Positions 5,724 through 7,439 of a stretch of DNA of 7,439 nt are shown in pieces (the stretch's first letter is position 1; each line of letters opens with the position of its first letter). The notes beneath the pieces were generated by a model. It was not told the origin of the DNA and ran no database searches. It saw nothing but the letters and a program-made list of their open reading frames with translations. The position numbers were made by a program, and so were the translations under genes. Source of the stretch: Lachnospiraceae bacterium UBA3863 (GTDB lineage: Bacteria; Bacillota; Clostridia; Lachnospirales; Lachnospiraceae); assembly GCA_002392385.1 (NCBI GenBank), contig DGGX01000149.1, positions 1 to 7,439 on the forward strand, in the 5' to 3' direction.

Positions 5724-5771
5724 AAACAAAATGCTTCATCAACCAGCTATTTATGACTGAAGAGGAGTCCT

Positions 5772-7439
5772 ATGCCTAAGAGAACTGACATCCACAAGGT
5801 ACTGATCATCGGGTCCGGTCCCATCATCATCGGCCAGGCCTGCGAATTTGACTACTCAGGCACACAGGCCTGCAAGGCACTGAAGAAACTCGGATATGAG
5901 ATCGTTCTCGTCAACTCCAATCCCGCCACCATCATGACGGACCCGGAGACGGCAGACGTCACCTATATCGAACCGCTGAACGTAAAGCGTCTTGAGCAGA
6001 TCATCGCCGTGGAGCGTCCCGACGCCCTGCTCCCCAATCTGGGCGGCCAGTCCGGCCTCAACCTCTGCGCCGAGCTCAGCCGGGAAGGCATTCTTGACAA
6101 GTACGGCGTACAGGTCATCGGCGTGCAGGTGGATGCCATCGAGCGCGGCGAGGACAGGATCGAATTCAAGAAGACCATGGACTCCCTGGGCATCGAGATG
6201 GCCAGAAGCGACGTGGCCTACAGTGTGGAGGACGGTCTCGCCATCGCCGACAGACTGGGCTATCCCGTGGTCCTGCGTCCCGCCTACACCATGGGCGGCG
6301 CCGGCGGCGGTCTCGTCTACAACAAGGAAGAACTCAAGACGGTCATCGCCAGAGGTCTGCAGGCTTCCCTGGTGGGCCAGGTTCTGGTGGAGGAGTCCAT
6401 CCTCGGCTGGGAGGAGCTGGAGCTGGAGGTCGTCCGTGACGCAGACGGCAATATGATCACCGTCTGCTTCATCGAGAATATCGATCCCATGGGCGTCCAT
6501 ACCGGCGATTCCTTCTGCGCGGCCCCCATGCTGACCATCTCCGAAGAGGTCCAGAAGCGTCTGCAGGAGCAGGCCTACAAGATCGTGGACAGCGTGCAGG
6601 TCATCGGCGGCACCAACGTGCAGTTCGCCCATGATCCCGTATCTGACCGCATCATCGTCATCGAGATCAACCCCCGCACCTCCCGTTCCTCCGCCCTGGC
6701 CTCGAAGGCGACCGGTTTCCCCATCGCCATGGTCTCGGCCATGCTGGCTGCCGGCCTGACCCTGAAGGATATCCCCTGCGGCAAGTACGGGACCCTGGAC
6801 AAGTATGTCCCGGACGGCGACTATGTCGTGATCAAGTTCGCCCGCTGGGCCTTTGAGAAGTTCAAGGGCGTCGAGGACAAGCTGGGCACCCAGATGCGCG
6901 CCGTCGGTGAGGTCATGAGCATCGGCAAGAATTATAAGGAGGCCTTCCAGAAGGCCATCCGCAGCCTGGAGACCGGCCGCTACGGTCTCGGACATGTGAA
7001 GGATTTCGACACTTTGAGCCGCGAGGAGCTCCTCCGACGGCTGATCACCCCCTCCAGCGAGCGGCATTTCCTCATGTATGAGGCCCTCCGCAAGGGCGCT
7101 TCCGTGGAGGAGATCTACAATACCACCCATGTGAAGCGGTGGTTCATCCAGCAGATGAAGGAGCTGGTCGAGGAGGAGGAAGAGATCCTCACCCACAAGG
7201 GTTCTCTCCTGCCCGACGCTCTCCTCATCCAGGCTAAAAAGGACGGCTTCTCGGACAAGTATCTGTCCCAGCTTCTGGGCGTGTCCGAGGACGCTGTGCG
7301 CGGACAGAGAGAAGCCCTGGGCGTCACCGAGCGCTGGGAGGGCGTCCATGTCAGCGGCACGGAGAACAGTGAATACTTCTTCTCCACCTACAGCGGCGAG
7401 GACAAGGATCCCGTCAGCGACAAGCCCAAGATCATGATC
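5772..7439 (+). CDS. carB: Carbamoyl-phosphate synthase large subunit, N-terminal half (cut by window edge)
   Basis: This enzyme makes carbamoyl phosphate from bicarbonate, ammonia (from glutamine by way of the small subunit) and two ATP, feeding pyrimidine and arginine synthesis. The 556 codons visible are open to the right edge; family members have about 1,070 residues. Residues 1-400 are the carboxyphosphate domain: IIGSGPIIIGQACEFDYSG (12-30), LLPNLGGQSGLNL (86-98), Arg129, LRPAYTMGGAGGG (168-180), GVHTGDS (241-247) and EINPRTSRSSALASKATGFP (298-317). The oligomerisation region follows, and the window stops at the PKIMI that opens the second ATP-grasp half. No frameshift is seen. The start ATG at 5772 has AGAGGAG at 5761-5767, spacer 4 nt. 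The small-subunit gene carA is not directly upstream, where it usually lies; it may be downstream or elsewhere. Confidence 0.97.
   Translation, partial: MPKRTDIHKVLIIGSGPIIIGQACEFDYSGTQACKALKKLGYEIVLVNSNPATIMTDPETADVTYIEPLNVKRLEQIIAVERPDALLPNLGGQSGLNLCAELSREGILDKYGVQVIGVQVDAIERGEDRIEFKKTMDSLGIEMARSDVAYSVEDGLAIADRLGYPVVLRPAYTMGGAGGGLVYNKEELKTVIARGLQASLVGQVLVEESILGWEELELEVVRDADGNMITVCFIENIDPMGVHTGDSFCAAPMLTISEEVQKRLQEQAYKIVDSVQVIGGTNVQFAHDPVSDRIIVIEINPRTSRSSALASKATGFPIAMVSAMLAAGLTLKDIPCGKYGTLDKYVPDGDYVVIKFARWAFEKFKGVEDKLGTQMRAVGEVMSIGKNYKEAFQKAIRSLETGRYGLGHVKDFDTLSREELLRRLITPSSERHFLMYEALRKGASVEEIYNTTHVKRWFIQQMKELVEEEEEILTHKGSLLPDALLIQAKKDGFSDKYLSQLLGVSEDAVRGQREALGVTERWEGVHVSGTENSEYFFSTYSGEDKDPVSDKPKIMI

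Noticed and set aside
5856..7349. Open frame of 497 codons on the minus strand opposite carB
   Set aside because: It lies wholly antisense to a clear carB with all expected motifs. Its His/Leu/Asp/Gly-rich composition is the usual mirror of a GC-rich coding strand, and no domain is recognisable.

Overview
The window looks like a GC-rich member of the Clostridia, probably Lachnospiraceae or a close relative. This is inferred from gene content: a HAMP-less sensor kinase with a QKEFVTNAGHEIKTPL H-box, an ABC_sub_bind-type lipoprotein with an acidic linker, a YvcK-family protein, AGGAGG-type ribosome binding sites and AT-rich TATAAT promoters in otherwise GC-rich DNA. No sequence search was possible, so the family names rest on visible motifs and the taxon is tentative.

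Layout: one gene, carB, lies on the plus strand at the right edge and is cut by the window end. Seven genes lie on the minus strand to its left. In their direction of transcription these are a YvcK/CofD-like protein, a Nudix hydrolase, a substrate-binding lipoprotein, an OmpR-family response regulator, a sensor histidine kinase, an XRE-like helix-turn-helix regulator, and glf (UDP-galactopyranose mutase), cut by the left edge. The gene-free gaps are short: 5562-5771 (divergent yvcK/carB promoters and an inverted repeat), 678-807 (kinase/regulator gap with a hairpin and promoter-like boxes), 3986-4078 (likely promoter of the lipoprotein operon) and 4565-4610. I saw no tRNA, rRNA, CRISPR, insertion sequence, attachment site or convincing intrinsic terminator.

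How the genes may work together: yvcK and carB start from back-to-back promoters whose -35 boxes are about 6 bp apart. The Nudix gene follows yvcK after 47 bp and is probably co-transcribed. The lipoprotein, response regulator and kinase are joined by two ATGA stop/start overlaps, a tightly coupled unit that suggests a three-component sensing system: a surface binding protein, a membrane kinase and a DNA-binding regulator. No ABC permease or ATPase gene is nearby. The HTH regulator and glf form a second tight pair with 3 bp between them, which would link a regulator to galactofuranose glycan synthesis.

Most of the window is ordinary chromosomal gene content. The points most worth a second look are the lipoprotein/two-component operon, the variant YvcK away from its usual rapZ and whiA neighbours, carB without carA directly upstream, and the small regulator fused at operon level to glf.
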